Positions 47,460 to 57,854 of a stretch of DNA of 64,000 bases are shown in pieces. Location: positions 25,750,501 to 25,814,500 of the forward strand of contig NC_068562.1 of the NCBI RefSeq assembly GCF_022201045.2, given 5' to 3'. The notes under the pieces are model-generated. The model was not told where the DNA came from. It ran no database searches and saw only the letters and a list, made by a program, of their open reading frames with translations. The first letter of the stretch is position 1. Each line of letters starts with the position of its first letter. This DNA is from Citrus sinensis (lineage: Eukaryota; Streptophyta; Magnoliopsida; Sapindales; Rutaceae). A program made the position numbers and the translations under genes.

Positions 47460-49040
47460 ATCATCTCAGCAATATCTGGAGGGATTACCGATCTTTCTTT
47501 TCATGCTGCTGGCTATGCATGGCAGATTATAAATAGGTTCTTAACTGCATCATATTCTGTGAGCATAAGATTTGGAGGATTTGGAGTCTCACCCCACCCC
47601 CCCGGGGTAGTTTCATTCTTTCAAGCTGCCTTTCTTTTACTTACTCCATTTTCTTTCTTGATATTTGAACATTATTTTGACTGATTTATGGAAGCATAGC
47701 CCCACTTAATATCTGTTATTATTACTATTAGCCTGCTAGATTATATTTCCTCCCTTAGAAAACTGCCATTTTCCATAAGCCGATAACCTGAGCAAATTGA
47801 TCAGGGGACATTCATGATAGGTGATATCAATTTAGTAATTAAAAGCCCTTCTATTGATAATGTAATCAAGACATGCCTTTAATTTTGCTTTCATCTAGCC
47901 CTAGCATTAGCGAGCAAGAAGTTATATGAGCACTGTTATGATGAAAGGGAATTTTGTACTTTTAACCTGACAAAAATGCTGCTGATTTCAAAAAACAAAA
48001 TTTGAATAGGTAGGAGAAATATTTTCTTTTCAAATATGGAATGACATTTGCGAATGTAGATTGCATAACTTTGTGAGGGTGATACCATAATGAGCTTCTG
48101 TCATCATAGAAAGGTAAGCATGCTTGTCCTAGACAGTCAAACGGCTCTAAAATTTTTTAGAAATCATGAGGAATTTTAATATAGAAAGTGTACACACACA
48201 CATGTTTTGCCTGTGACAAATGCAGAGAAGTGCCTAATTAAAATCTGCAGCTTATGTACAACTTAAGGTATCTACATCACTACATGGAAGAATATCAAGA
48301 GAATAAGAGTACCACTGCTATATTTTTTCAATTGGCGTATTCTTCGACTACTTTTAGAAATGAAAATGGTACTTTCAAGAAATATGCATTTGGTAGCGAT
48401 CTTTTGGAACTAATATTTATAAATGAAAATGATAAAGATGCGTATAGTATGGGATTTGAAAATGGAAAAAAAAAATACACACACATATATAAATACGTAT
48501 GTATTCTTTCCAATGACTGAAAAGGGAGCCTCTGGAAATGAAAATGAAAAAAAAGAAAACAACTTTTCATTTTTTTTCCTCGAACTTTTTTCCCAAATAT
48601 TCCCAAATCAGGTCAAATTTTGAAGTTTTTAATAGCTTCTATATGGTTGGAGTTATAGTGCTTTAGTAAGTGGTAATCTCTACTGACAGTTTGAGAATAG
48701 ATTTTTCTCATATGCATCCTGGTGGGATCACTGAATAAGATCCCTATTATCAGTTTCCCTCTTATCAGTTGCTGGCATCTGTTTTTTCAAAGTCCCTATC
48801 AGTTCAGAAAACTACCTCATCATCTTTTTTGGTAAGTGCTCTATTTGAAAGGCTCAAAGATGTGTGTGTTTTTTTCCCCCATGTTCTCATTCAAAAACCT
48901 TCCAAATTGCTAGCATGAACTTCTTTCAATGGATTATCTCATTGAATTGCATTTCACAGGTTTGCTGGCTGGAGGCTTTGTTTTTGCTATGAGAGAGATC
49001 CCAATCATGATGAGTTTTAACTGTCATGCATTGCTGTGAC
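47460..49040 (+). pseudogene. GONST-type nucleotide-sugar transporter pseudogene
   Basis: Three exon-like pieces align in order with plant Golgi GDP-mannose transporters (GONST1/2). 47460-47558 encodes IISAISGGITDLSFHAAGYA then WQIINRFLTASYS, with AG before and GTGAGC after. 48710-48831 encodes LVGSLNKIP, then after an 8-bp insertion and a frame break VAGICFFKVPISSEN, with donor GTAAGT. 48960 to about 49010 encodes GLLAGGFVFAMRE, resembling the GLLAGVFFARAKMRE end. The large exon normally lying between the first two pieces is missing, as is everything before the first. It cannot make a transporter. Intact family members carry GDP-sugars into the Golgi lumen for glycan and sphingolipid synthesis. 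Confidence 0.75.
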
Positions 49041-49501
49041 TATCTATACGTCATTTCTTCGGAGGTGATTGAATCAGCTCCACCTAGACTGATGGTAAGT
49101 AAGTTGATGAGCCACCTTGTTACTTTTGTCTTTACATTAGATTAATCTATTAGAAATTTAATAAATCTTGTACTTTGTGATTTCTTCTTGTTTGGCACAT
49201 CGATTAGCAAAAATCTAGACTGGGAATTAGGTGAAGTTAGGTGAGTTGTGATTAGCGGATCTGTCAGTATATTTAGTCAAAATCAGTAACTATCCTTATC
49301 ACATAAACCTGATAAGTACTTCAAAAATTGTGGGTTAATTGTGTCAATAGGAAGGATAAAAGGAAAGAATCCATATGGTAAGAAGAAAGAATAGTTGTGT
49401 TTAATAGTTGTGTTTTTCTTGGAAATGGTTTCATCATTAATAACGATTCAGCGCTCTTACTGAGACTTTTCTCTCCGACACGTTGTCAAAATTGCTTTCA
49501 G

Positions 49502-49935
49502 AGAGCACTGGAACATCAAAATATCACTTTGGATGAGGATCTGAACGATGCCTCAAAACAAGTTGAGGTGAGCTCCAATGGCCATTGTTTCTTTTCTGCT
49601 TTATTTTCTTTCTTCATGCTCCTTTTATCTTTTTCAAACCAAATACATTGACGCGACGCCATCTGTAGGAGGGAATGAAAACAAAGATGGACGGACTGTT
49701 AAATACCGAACTCCTCCAACAGTATGCCATTGTTGACAAAGATGCAGAGTTGAAGAAGGCTTCTCAAAATGGTGGTGCAAAGACTGCCGCTGCTGGTGTT
49801 TTGAGTGTGAAATCCACCTAAAGTAAAATCGACAAGCCTCCAAGGCACAAAACCTCGAAGAGAGTCACCAGTAGAAAAAAGCGAAACAAAGACGAAGACA
49901 GGCCTTCAAATCAAATGAAAAGCGTAAATCTTTGA
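49502..49935 (+). pseudogene. two-exon fragment of an unidentified gene with in-frame stop
   Basis: Exon-like 49502-49567 (RALEHQNITLDEDLNDASK then QVE) ends at GTGAGC. Exon-like 49669-49821 follows an acceptor TGTAG and joins in phase as EGMKTKMDGLLNTELLQQYA, then IVDKDAELKKASQNG. It stops at TAA 49819. The same frame stays open for 37 more codons after the stop, to TGA 49933-49935. That stretch is strongly basic (KIDKPPRHKTSKRVTSRKKR), so the TAA may be a premature stop. The first part looks helical. I do not recognise the family. No start exon was found, and the GONST relic lies just upstream on the same strand. Confidence 0.4.
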
Positions 49936-51662
49936 CACAGAAGATTGAATTGGTTGGTTATTTTTGCTTTTCTATTTGTCAACTTTGCACATCAGTATTT
50001 GCAATTTTGATGACTGTAATAGGCGCACAACCTTCGGTTTGTAAAAAGTAATATGAAGTGTTGGACTTTGGTCTTTGGATAAATGATTGAAAAGCCCTTT
50101 GACATTGTATATATTGTGAGTCCAATAGATTTCTCATTATAAATATGAATAGATTTACAATGGTAATATGTCTATCACTATTTCAGAACACGCCATCAAA
50201 AAATGATAAAATAATATCATTGAGAAATAAAAATATTTGTTTCATTTAATATCCATGTATTAGTAATATTTAAGTTTAGATTTTAAATAATAAAGTTCTT
50301 GAAAATATCAATGATAACCTAATATTAAAAAATTGTTTTAAAGATTACTGTAATTATTTTGTGGTTATCGTAGTTATGGAAAAAATTCTAATAAAACATC
50401 TTTGTTCTTCTATTTCAAATAAAATATCTTAGTTATTTTGTTCTTATTACAAGTGTTGTTAAAAAGACAAAAAGAACTAAAAAAAAAACAAAAAGAGAAG
50501 CAAAGTTTAGAAAAATCAAACTGCTTATGGCAATAAATGTAAAACCTAAAAACAACAAAACAATAACTCTTTGTTAATAAATTTGACGTGCTAATTTAAC
50601 ACATGTTCAAAAAGACAAAACTAGCGGCACCAGACAATTTACGAGAAAGTAATAGAAAAAAATTATTCTCAATGCTCCACCGTATAAAAACAATTAATTT
50701 GGAATTTTAAAAGAATTTTCTGTTTTAGATTTTCACTTATTCATACAAAAACGGATACTATGACTCCACGGACACTCCACTAGCTCTTCGAGAGTACTTG
50801 GACAGTGATCAATTCATAATCAAGATTCATACTTTCATAGCACAATCTCAAAAACTATAATTCATAATTGCACTTATTAATTTAAATTCACAACACAATC
50901 TCATCAACCTAATTCATAATTTAAATTCATAAATCAAAATTTTTAAATTCATCCATAATACTTAATAGATCATAATTCAGTAATCAAAATAAAATAAAAA
51001 TAACAATTAATAGCTAAATAAACATTTCATTAATTCTCAACATATAACATCAACAACACTACACTAAATCAACCACCGAGAGGATAACAAGATCAAATGA
51101 ATCCACTGCTTGAAAGACTCTTTGTTCAGTGATGCTAAGATGACTCTCGATATCTCTACTCGAAGAAATCCCCAAAATTTTTGTCTTTCCAATTTGTTAG
51201 TTGAATTAAGAAAATGTCCCAAACTTTTGGTGGTAAAATAATAATTTCTATTAATATTATATTAAATTAATAAAAAAAAAAAGACAGAACACAGCAAAAC
51301 AAAACAATATGCTAAACTCGACTATAACTTTGTTGAATGGATTAAATATACCTCAAAATAGGGTATTTAATTAAATATACCCCATCCTTGATAATTATGT
51401 GGATATGTCATTTTGTGTGGTATATTGTCTAAAATGTCCATAAAGAAAAATATGAAGTATACGGACAAATCACATCTAACACACACCCTTTTGCACCATT
51501 TCACTCCACACAACAAAAAATCACTCCACACTCTCAAATCACTCATGAACTACCAATATGTTGAGATTTTTGTTTGTAACTAGGTGTTTTATTCATCCAA
51601 TGAATAAGGTATTTTAAACTTTACATTTATTTTGAGTTGTTTATGCATTTTCTTGATATTAA
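49936..51662. other. AT-rich intergenic sequence
   Basis: No coding frame, RNA gene or bounded element was seen. The first ~170 bp may be the 3' UTR of the preceding fragment. Confidence 0.5.
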
Positions 51663-51670
51663 ATTAGTTT

Positions 51671-52628
51671 TAGGGCTGGGCATCGGATTGGTTTCGGATC
51701 AATCCGACTCAATTTAACCTCAAATTCGATCGGATATAATTTTTACGATCCGATCGGATTTGATTCAGATCGGATTGCATCCGGGTCAATCCGAATAATT
51801 CGATCGGATTTGCAATGCTTTAGGAAAAAAAATAATAAAAGAACAAAAGAAACTAAGCAAAACAAATGAAACCCGAGTTCCTAAATCATATGAACAATCC
51901 CAACCACGACCAAACCAATCGAACCATGATGCCGGCGGCCCAATCGAGTGACGACCAAACCCATCGAACGACCCAACCCCAGCCGCGACCCACGAGCTAC
52001 AACCAAACCAATCAAACCCAATCACACCCACGAGCCACGACTTGATGGCTTGCACATGGCAACCCACGATGCCGGTGACATAATCGAGCCATGACTGAAT
52101 GAATCGAACCCAACCCCTGCTGCGACCCACGAACCATGAACAATTATGTCATACCGCGGAGTTGCTGGTTACATGCGATTGCTTTGATTGAATGTTTATT
52201 TTGTGTTTGTTTTTAGTTTTTTACCATCAAATCTTGTTTCTTTGTAGATGCTGGCTAGAAATGCATAATTTTTCTAGCTATCAATTCAATTCTATGCAAT
52301 CATTTCACATATGCTCAGTGGCTCTCTTTGTTAAATCACATCTGAAGAAATTAGGGACATTATTTATATTTTCACTAATAAAAAAATTCATGAAAGTTTT
52401 GCAAAAATTGCCAAAAAGGTCCTAAATCTAAATTCAATTGAACCAATCCTTATCCGAACTTATCTGAAATATTTATCTGATCCGAATATGATCCAAATTA
52501 ATTCAGATAGGATCGGATTGGATTTAAAGTTCAGATGAGAATCATATGAATTTTTTTCCAATCCAAATTAACTGAAATATGATTGGATTCATCCGAATTC
52601 GATTCAAATCCGAAGTTGCCCGCCCGTA
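51671..52628. mobile_element. hAT-like non-autonomous element (958 bp)
   Basis: The left end TAGGGCTGGGCATCGG and the inverted right end TACGGGCGGGCAACTTCGG are similar. The flanks are 8-bp repeats with one mismatch: ATTAGTTT (51663-51670) and ATTGGTTT (52629-52636). Many GATCGGATT/AATCCGAT motifs crowd both subterminal regions (51680-51810 and 52440-52610) in opposite orientation. The interior (about 51890-52140) contains a degenerate repeat with CCACGA and CAATCGAACC motifs. It yields a 114-codon minus-strand frame that I regard as non-genic. Confidence 0.8.
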
Positions 52629-52864
52629 ATTGGTTTTAGGGTTTGATTGGTTTGCGATAAACAACAAAGTAACTCACACTTTCATTACATTTGCATTATA
52701 TCACTACTATGTGACAGATTTTCTAACTACATTTGTTGAAATCTCACTTTGTTCGCAAAATTTTGTTCTGCACCCGTTTTACATGACTGCAGTCGTTTAT
52801 GCATGAATTTAAACCACTGCAATTATGTAAGTGTGCAAAATATTCCCACTGTTATAATACCTTA

Positions 52865-54859
52865 GGGCCCGTTTGGTACCCTTTTCCAAGCTGTGTTTTC
52901 ATTTTTGCTTTCATAATACACATATAATACATGTTTGGTGAGTTAATTAAAAAAAAAACAAATTACAAAACAAAAAATCCAGATTCATTATTATAACTAA
53001 TCAACTGAAAACAACTTAAACATGTTCTGCAAATATTACAAACTAAACCTAAAAATGAATTAAAAAACAAAAGAAAATCGTGACCCTCCTCCTCATTTTC
53101 TCTTCACTGCCGTTCTCTCTTTCCCCTCACCTTTCTTGATCCAGTTGCAGCAAATCTGCACTCCCTCCCTCCCCTTATCTTCATCCACTGCCCAGCAAAT
53201 CTGCACTCTCAAATCTGCAGCAAATTTGCACTTTCTCAGTTGCAACATCTTTCTCTCTTGTCTCAGCCTAGCCGCTGCTGCTCCATCTTTGCTCTCCCGG
53301 ACCTGTCACTTGCCCAGCCGCCATCTTGCTGCAACCACTGCTGCTCCATCCAACTACCTTGACTACTTTTGCTCTCTCAGCTCCATCTTTGTTATGTGAG
53401 TTGCTGATTGGGTTTTAATTTGCTTGCGTACAATCGAATTTGGCATTCATTGGGTTTTAATTTGCTTGGGAATCTTTGTTATGTGAGTTGCTGATTGGGT
53501 TTTGGGTTTGATTAATAGATTATAATACAGTAGATTTGTTAGTGTTAATACGTTGATAATTTGAACGTGTAATGTAATTTTCCTGCTAGTGCTGATGATT
53601 ATTGATTATTGTGGAATTTATAATTGAAAGTGGAGGAGTGGATTGATGAGTCAATGTGAAGTAGTTTTTTTTTTCTTTTGGCAGAGCAAATATTGTTTCT
53701 GGAAAGCAGTTAAACTGCTTTCTAATTCCGTGTCTAATGTGTTTTCAGAATGAATATTCTAAAAAAAAAATTGGCACTTATTTCACATAAAGTTGTTCCA
53801 AGAAGATGTGTAATTGGATTTACATTTATTGCTGTGTTTGGGAGCATGGAATCAGAACCTTGGAATTGGAAATTGAAACTGCAAATGCTATATAAAATAA
53901 TTTTGCACGAGCAAGCTTCATGTTAAATTGCACTAACTCGAGTTCATACCATGTATGCTTTTAGTTTATTATAGCTGGAATACACATGCTGATCTTTACG
54001 GTATATTTATTGCATTACAAATTTAGTTAAAGTACTTTTGAGATAAGAGTTTTTGTGTTAATGTTAAATGAGAAAATGCATAGATTTGATTATAACAAAT
54101 CTATTGTATTATAATCCATTAATCAAATTATCAACGTATGCATAATTATAGTTTACGTAAGCAACGTCTTATTCCAATTGCATGTTGCACTTTACATAAT
54201 TTTATTTGACGAGAAAATGCAAGTGATAGGTTATTTGGGGACTTTGATGTGCAAGATTTGGTTATCAACGAAGAAGGAGACACTAGTAGGCCACTTACTA
54301 ATATTGATTTATCTCCAACAAGTGTCGCAGAGATGAATGCTACAAGAGATGGAATTGCAGCTTCTATGTGGCATGATTACATACGTAATGTATAATGTCT
54401 ATCATGTAATTTTGTTATAATTATTTCGTTTAAATCATGTGTTGTAATATATATCTTAATTATGGTGTAAAAACAATGACAATGTCAAACTTTTTTTTAA
54501 TTAATGTTAATTCTAAAACTTTATCATCATGTAATTTTTTAATAATAAATTTGTTTAAATTATTTTTTTGTATTTGTGTATGTATTAGCTAAATAATTAT
54601 TTTATGACTATAAATATAATGTAAATACTTAGTAAAAATTGTTTTTGAAAAAAGCATTACCAAACGCATATTTTCTGTTTTATTATTTTCAATTGTGTCT
54701 ACCAAACGCATATTATTATTTTTAGTTTTAAAATATAGGATACATAAAATGATACCAGACGCATATTTAAATTCGAAATACAGCAACTGCAAAACACCAT
54801 TTTTATTTTCATTTTTATTCTCAAAAAATACAAATTCAGAAACAATACAAAACGAGCCC
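52865..54859. mobile_element. PIF/Harbinger DNA transposon, degraded
   Basis: The left end GGGCCCGTTTGGTA and the inverse of the right end GGGCTCGTTTTGTATTG form imperfect terminal repeats. Both ends are flanked by the 3-bp duplication TTA (52862-52864 and 54860-54862), the target site of this superfamily. The plus strand near the right end codes for the C-terminal part of a Harbinger transposase (54156-54395). The left third is pyrimidine-rich with CAGCAAATCTGCACTC repeated (53148-53230). A ~50-bp direct repeat of TTGCTGATTGGGTTTT sequence lies at 53400-53510. At 1995 bp it lacks most of the transposase and the Myb-like second protein. Confidence 0.85.
54156..54395 (+). pseudogene. C-terminal fragment of a PIF/Harbinger transposase
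   Basis: Seventy-nine codons read RKQRLIPIACCTLHNFI, an in-frame TGA, then RENASDRLFGDFDVQDL, an acidic linker, IDLSPTSVAEMNATRDGIAA and SMWHDYI before the natural stop. The CCxLHNFI, RDxIAxxMW and final DYI motifs are hallmarks of plant DDE_Tnp_4 transposase ends. The catalytic DDE residues would lie upstream and are absent. One stop shows the piece is dead. Confidence 0.85.
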
Positions 54860-54862
54860 TTA

Positions 54863-56940
54863 GCATTCTCGATCCGGTCTCGTACTAAAATATACCGTCC
54901 ACTTCGTATAAAAAGCAATAATGTGTATTGAATCAAATACAGTTATCCAGTACAATGCGCGCGCTAAACACACCCTAGAAAACACAACACTGAAATTGTA
55001 GTCTACCTAAACATATATATAATCTCAAATATAAAAGCTAATTCCCATTGAACCAACCTAACTCTAAACAAAATAAAATGAACTTCTAGAAGATAAAAAC
55101 CATAAATAATAGGGGAAAGAGAAAACATAAAGCCACTCCCACAAAGGGATTTGTTGGGTAGAAGCATGACGAGCTCCGACGGAACCTCACACACGACTAT
55201 CAAAGCCAACATAACCATTACCCCATAATACAAGTGTTTATTCCCATTCTAAACACTAGAGCAACGCCATCCACGATCTGACTTACATTGATTTTCCTTG
55301 TATTTTTCCAACGTCATTTTCCAAGCTCCATTTACTACAATAGTGGCGGCCTTTCTTTACCTCATGCAGCCTGTCTTCACATAACTTCTTTAAAAACATA
55401 CTACACAGAGAAATAATGAATGCAAGTTTAATCAAAGAATTCATTGAGAGGCTAAAGGTTAATAGAAGTAAATAATACATGGTTAATAGAAGAATCCACG
55501 AAGTCTTTAGGCAGTACAAGAGGTCGGAGACTCAATCCCTACTTACACAGGTAGAAAGAAAAATGATTTGGCTACCATTTATACTACTTTAAAAAACATT
55601 AAAGAAAAATCACCTAAGCTAATAAAAGTAATATTTGGATACCAATTTGCATCCCAACAACATGCATCACTCATTTGTTTGATAATGAATTTTTTAACTA
55701 ATAGAATTATGATTATACCATTCAACATATGAATGCAACGTCAATTAAGATAAAAATTGGGATCCAAAATATTGAGGAACCCCTAATATTATTCAAATAA
55801 AAATAATAAAAGTATTATAGCACGTGAAGATTTTAAGTGGTTGGATCAATTGCCATGTTGCGGCCACAAATGCTTTTCTTATGACTTTCAATGGTCCACC
55901 ACAATTGCATGCTCAATCATATCTACAAATTCACCTGATATAAAAAACATTCTCATCAACTGAAATTCACAACAAGAGCAGCATTAGAAATTTTAAGTTT
56001 TCTCTAGAATTTCCCTTCATGCATGAAAAAGCCCCCCCCCCCCCCCCCCAACATAAAAAAAGAGAGAAAAAAAACCTCTAGTAGCATCGGAACTGAGGTC
56101 AAGATTGTCATGATCTAGTAGCTTGCCGAGAATATCTGAACCCACAACTCCAGTTATGGAAGCAATTGCGTATAAAAGGCATCTGTGGATTAGACTCAAA
56201 TTAGTAATTGATGGAATAAGCATAATACATACGATGGACTTCAAAATTTAATTGCAACCATCATTCAATTAGCCTAGGTTTATTCTCAAAAACTTAAGGA
56301 CATGCATCTAGTCTACAAGATAGTTTGGCAAGAAAACAACATGCATGGTCTGCAAGAAAGCTAGAAATAACAACTCAAATGATTCTGATTACAATTTGAG
56401 TGCATTAGCAGTGAAATTGTCTAACTCATGAAAGATTATGTAAGCCAGTAGAGAGAGTTTTTCATTTGTTTGACAAATGTATTTTTGGCCAGCTTTTCCT
56501 ATAGTTCTCAAATAATAGTGCTCTGCTTTGTCAAATATATGGGATTTTCACTGTCAACAGGATAAGTTCAACAACTATATCAGCTTGGGCGGTTTGGAAC
56601 ATAAGCCCAAATATTTCAGAAGCCCTCCAAACCCTAAACCCTAGCATTAACTAGGTTTTTACCCCTGCTTTTAGTAAGCCTTCCATAATGGTGAAGAGGT
56701 TTGCTGAAATTATCTTTTGATATTTTGTGTAATGAAGTTACAAATGATCTTTTGATTATTTAATATCACAATTTCATTCAAATACCAAAGTGACAGGAGA
56801 TAGTTCTGAGCCCTTTGGATATAAAGTTGAAGGCCCGAAAAGTAGGTTATAAAAATAATTCCTTTGAATAAAGGTCAAACTCAATATTAAAATCAAATAA
56901 CTGGCAACCCCAATAAACAACCTTTAGAGCATTTTGGATG
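54863..56940 (-). other. weak exon-like segments of an unknown gene
   Basis: Two minus-strand stretches look exon-like. 56187 to about 56083 follows an AATCCACAG acceptor, reads CLLYAIASITGVVGSDILGK then LLDHDNLDLSSDATR, and ends at a GT. 55401 to about 55284 follows GTGTAG, reads MFLKKLCEDRLHEVKKGRHY then SKWSLENDVGKIQG, and ends near GTAAGT. I cannot join them in one frame with confidence, and I recognise neither. A run of about 19 C lies at 56031-56049. The remainder is intergenic. Confidence 0.25.
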
Positions 56941-56985
56941 ATTTGAAGAGCAATATTTTGAACAGAAGTTGTTTGGGAGGGATAC

Positions 56986-57776
56986 TGTTTGGGACAAATG
57001 CATCGAAGGGACCAGGAAGGGACCAGGAATGACGGGCAGACATCTGATGGCGGAGTTCTGCGAACCGGTGTTTTCCGTTAAAGCCTGGCGCGTGGAAGAA
57101 CAGGAGCAGAAACATCCTGCTCGTCCACGATGTTGTCGTCCGCGAGGCCAATTCCTATAAAAGGCACGAGGCCATTCCGGCTAGAGATCGAGAGGCGAGG
57201 AGACCCGGTCGACGGCAGTTGGCAAGACGTGCTCTCCAGCACGAGAATCTAGGCACAACAGCCACGCTTTCCCCAGAATCGCGACGTAACACGCAAGATC
57301 TCACGGAGCCATGACAGCCACACTTTCCCCAGAACCGTGGCGTAACACGCAAGGTCTCACAGAGCCGTGGCAGCCACGCTTCCCCTGAACCGTGGCGTAA
57401 CACGCTAGATCCCATGTTTTGCCCATAACGCAGCAGTTGGAGTCCCATACCGTCTCGAAAAGAGCGGAAGACTGAGATTCAGAGGAAGCCTATAAAAAGG
57501 TAGCCAACGAAGGTAAAAGGGTTGGCATTCTTGAGAAAAGGGGAGAAAACCACAAGAAACGCCATAAGACCTGTGGCAAGCTTTTCCCGAACCTTCATAT
57601 CTGACCTGAGCGTCGGAGGGTTTGCGCCGGGAAAACAACCGGCGTACTCTGACTTATCTGTGTACGCAGAGACCTCCGGGGAAGAAGCCTGGCGAGGAGA
57701 CCTCCTGGTCGTGACGAAGTTGATCGAGCAGAGATCCTGATCGTAGAACGAGGAGAACCGGAATCTCGCATCAACA
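56986..57776 (+). repeat. probable 5' LTR
   Basis: It starts TGTTTGGGAC (an alternative is TGTTTGGGAGG at 56970) and ends CATCAACA, giving matching TGTT...AACA ends. The primer binding site follows at once. A TATAAAAGG box at 57156-57164 fits transcription start in the middle of the LTR. A second TATAAAAAGG lies at about 57491. The left border is provisional because the 3' LTR is not in the window; GATAC precedes it and would be the 5-bp target duplication. Confidence 0.6.
57259..57412 (+). repeat. 56-bp tandem repeat inside the LTR, nearly three units
   Basis: Units start at 57259, 57315 and 57371 with CAGCCACGCTTTCCCCAGAA, then CGTGGCGTAACACGCAAG and TCTCACAGAGCCGTGG. It lies downstream of the TATA box at 57156. 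If transcribed, the repeated GCC/GGC arms could fold. Confidence 0.8.
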
Positions 57777-57800
57777 TTTTGGCGCCGTCTGTGGGGATCC
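57777..57800 (+). other. retrotransposon primer binding site
   Basis: TTTTGGCGCCGTCTGTGGGG directly follows the LTR. TGGCGCCG pairs with the 3' end of a plant tRNA (the Asp-type CGGCGCCA), as used by Tat and Athila-type elements. The rest of the match is partial. Confidence 0.7.
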
Positions 57801-57854
57801 AGAGCAAAAAGCTTCTGTCGATAGCAAGAAGAGGGGTGGAGTAAGCGAAAGTCA

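Noticed and set aside
51786-52130. 114-codon minus-strand frame rich in Gly, Trp and Ser
   Set aside because: It lies wholly inside the hAT-like element, derives from a degenerate short repeat and has no domain resemblance.
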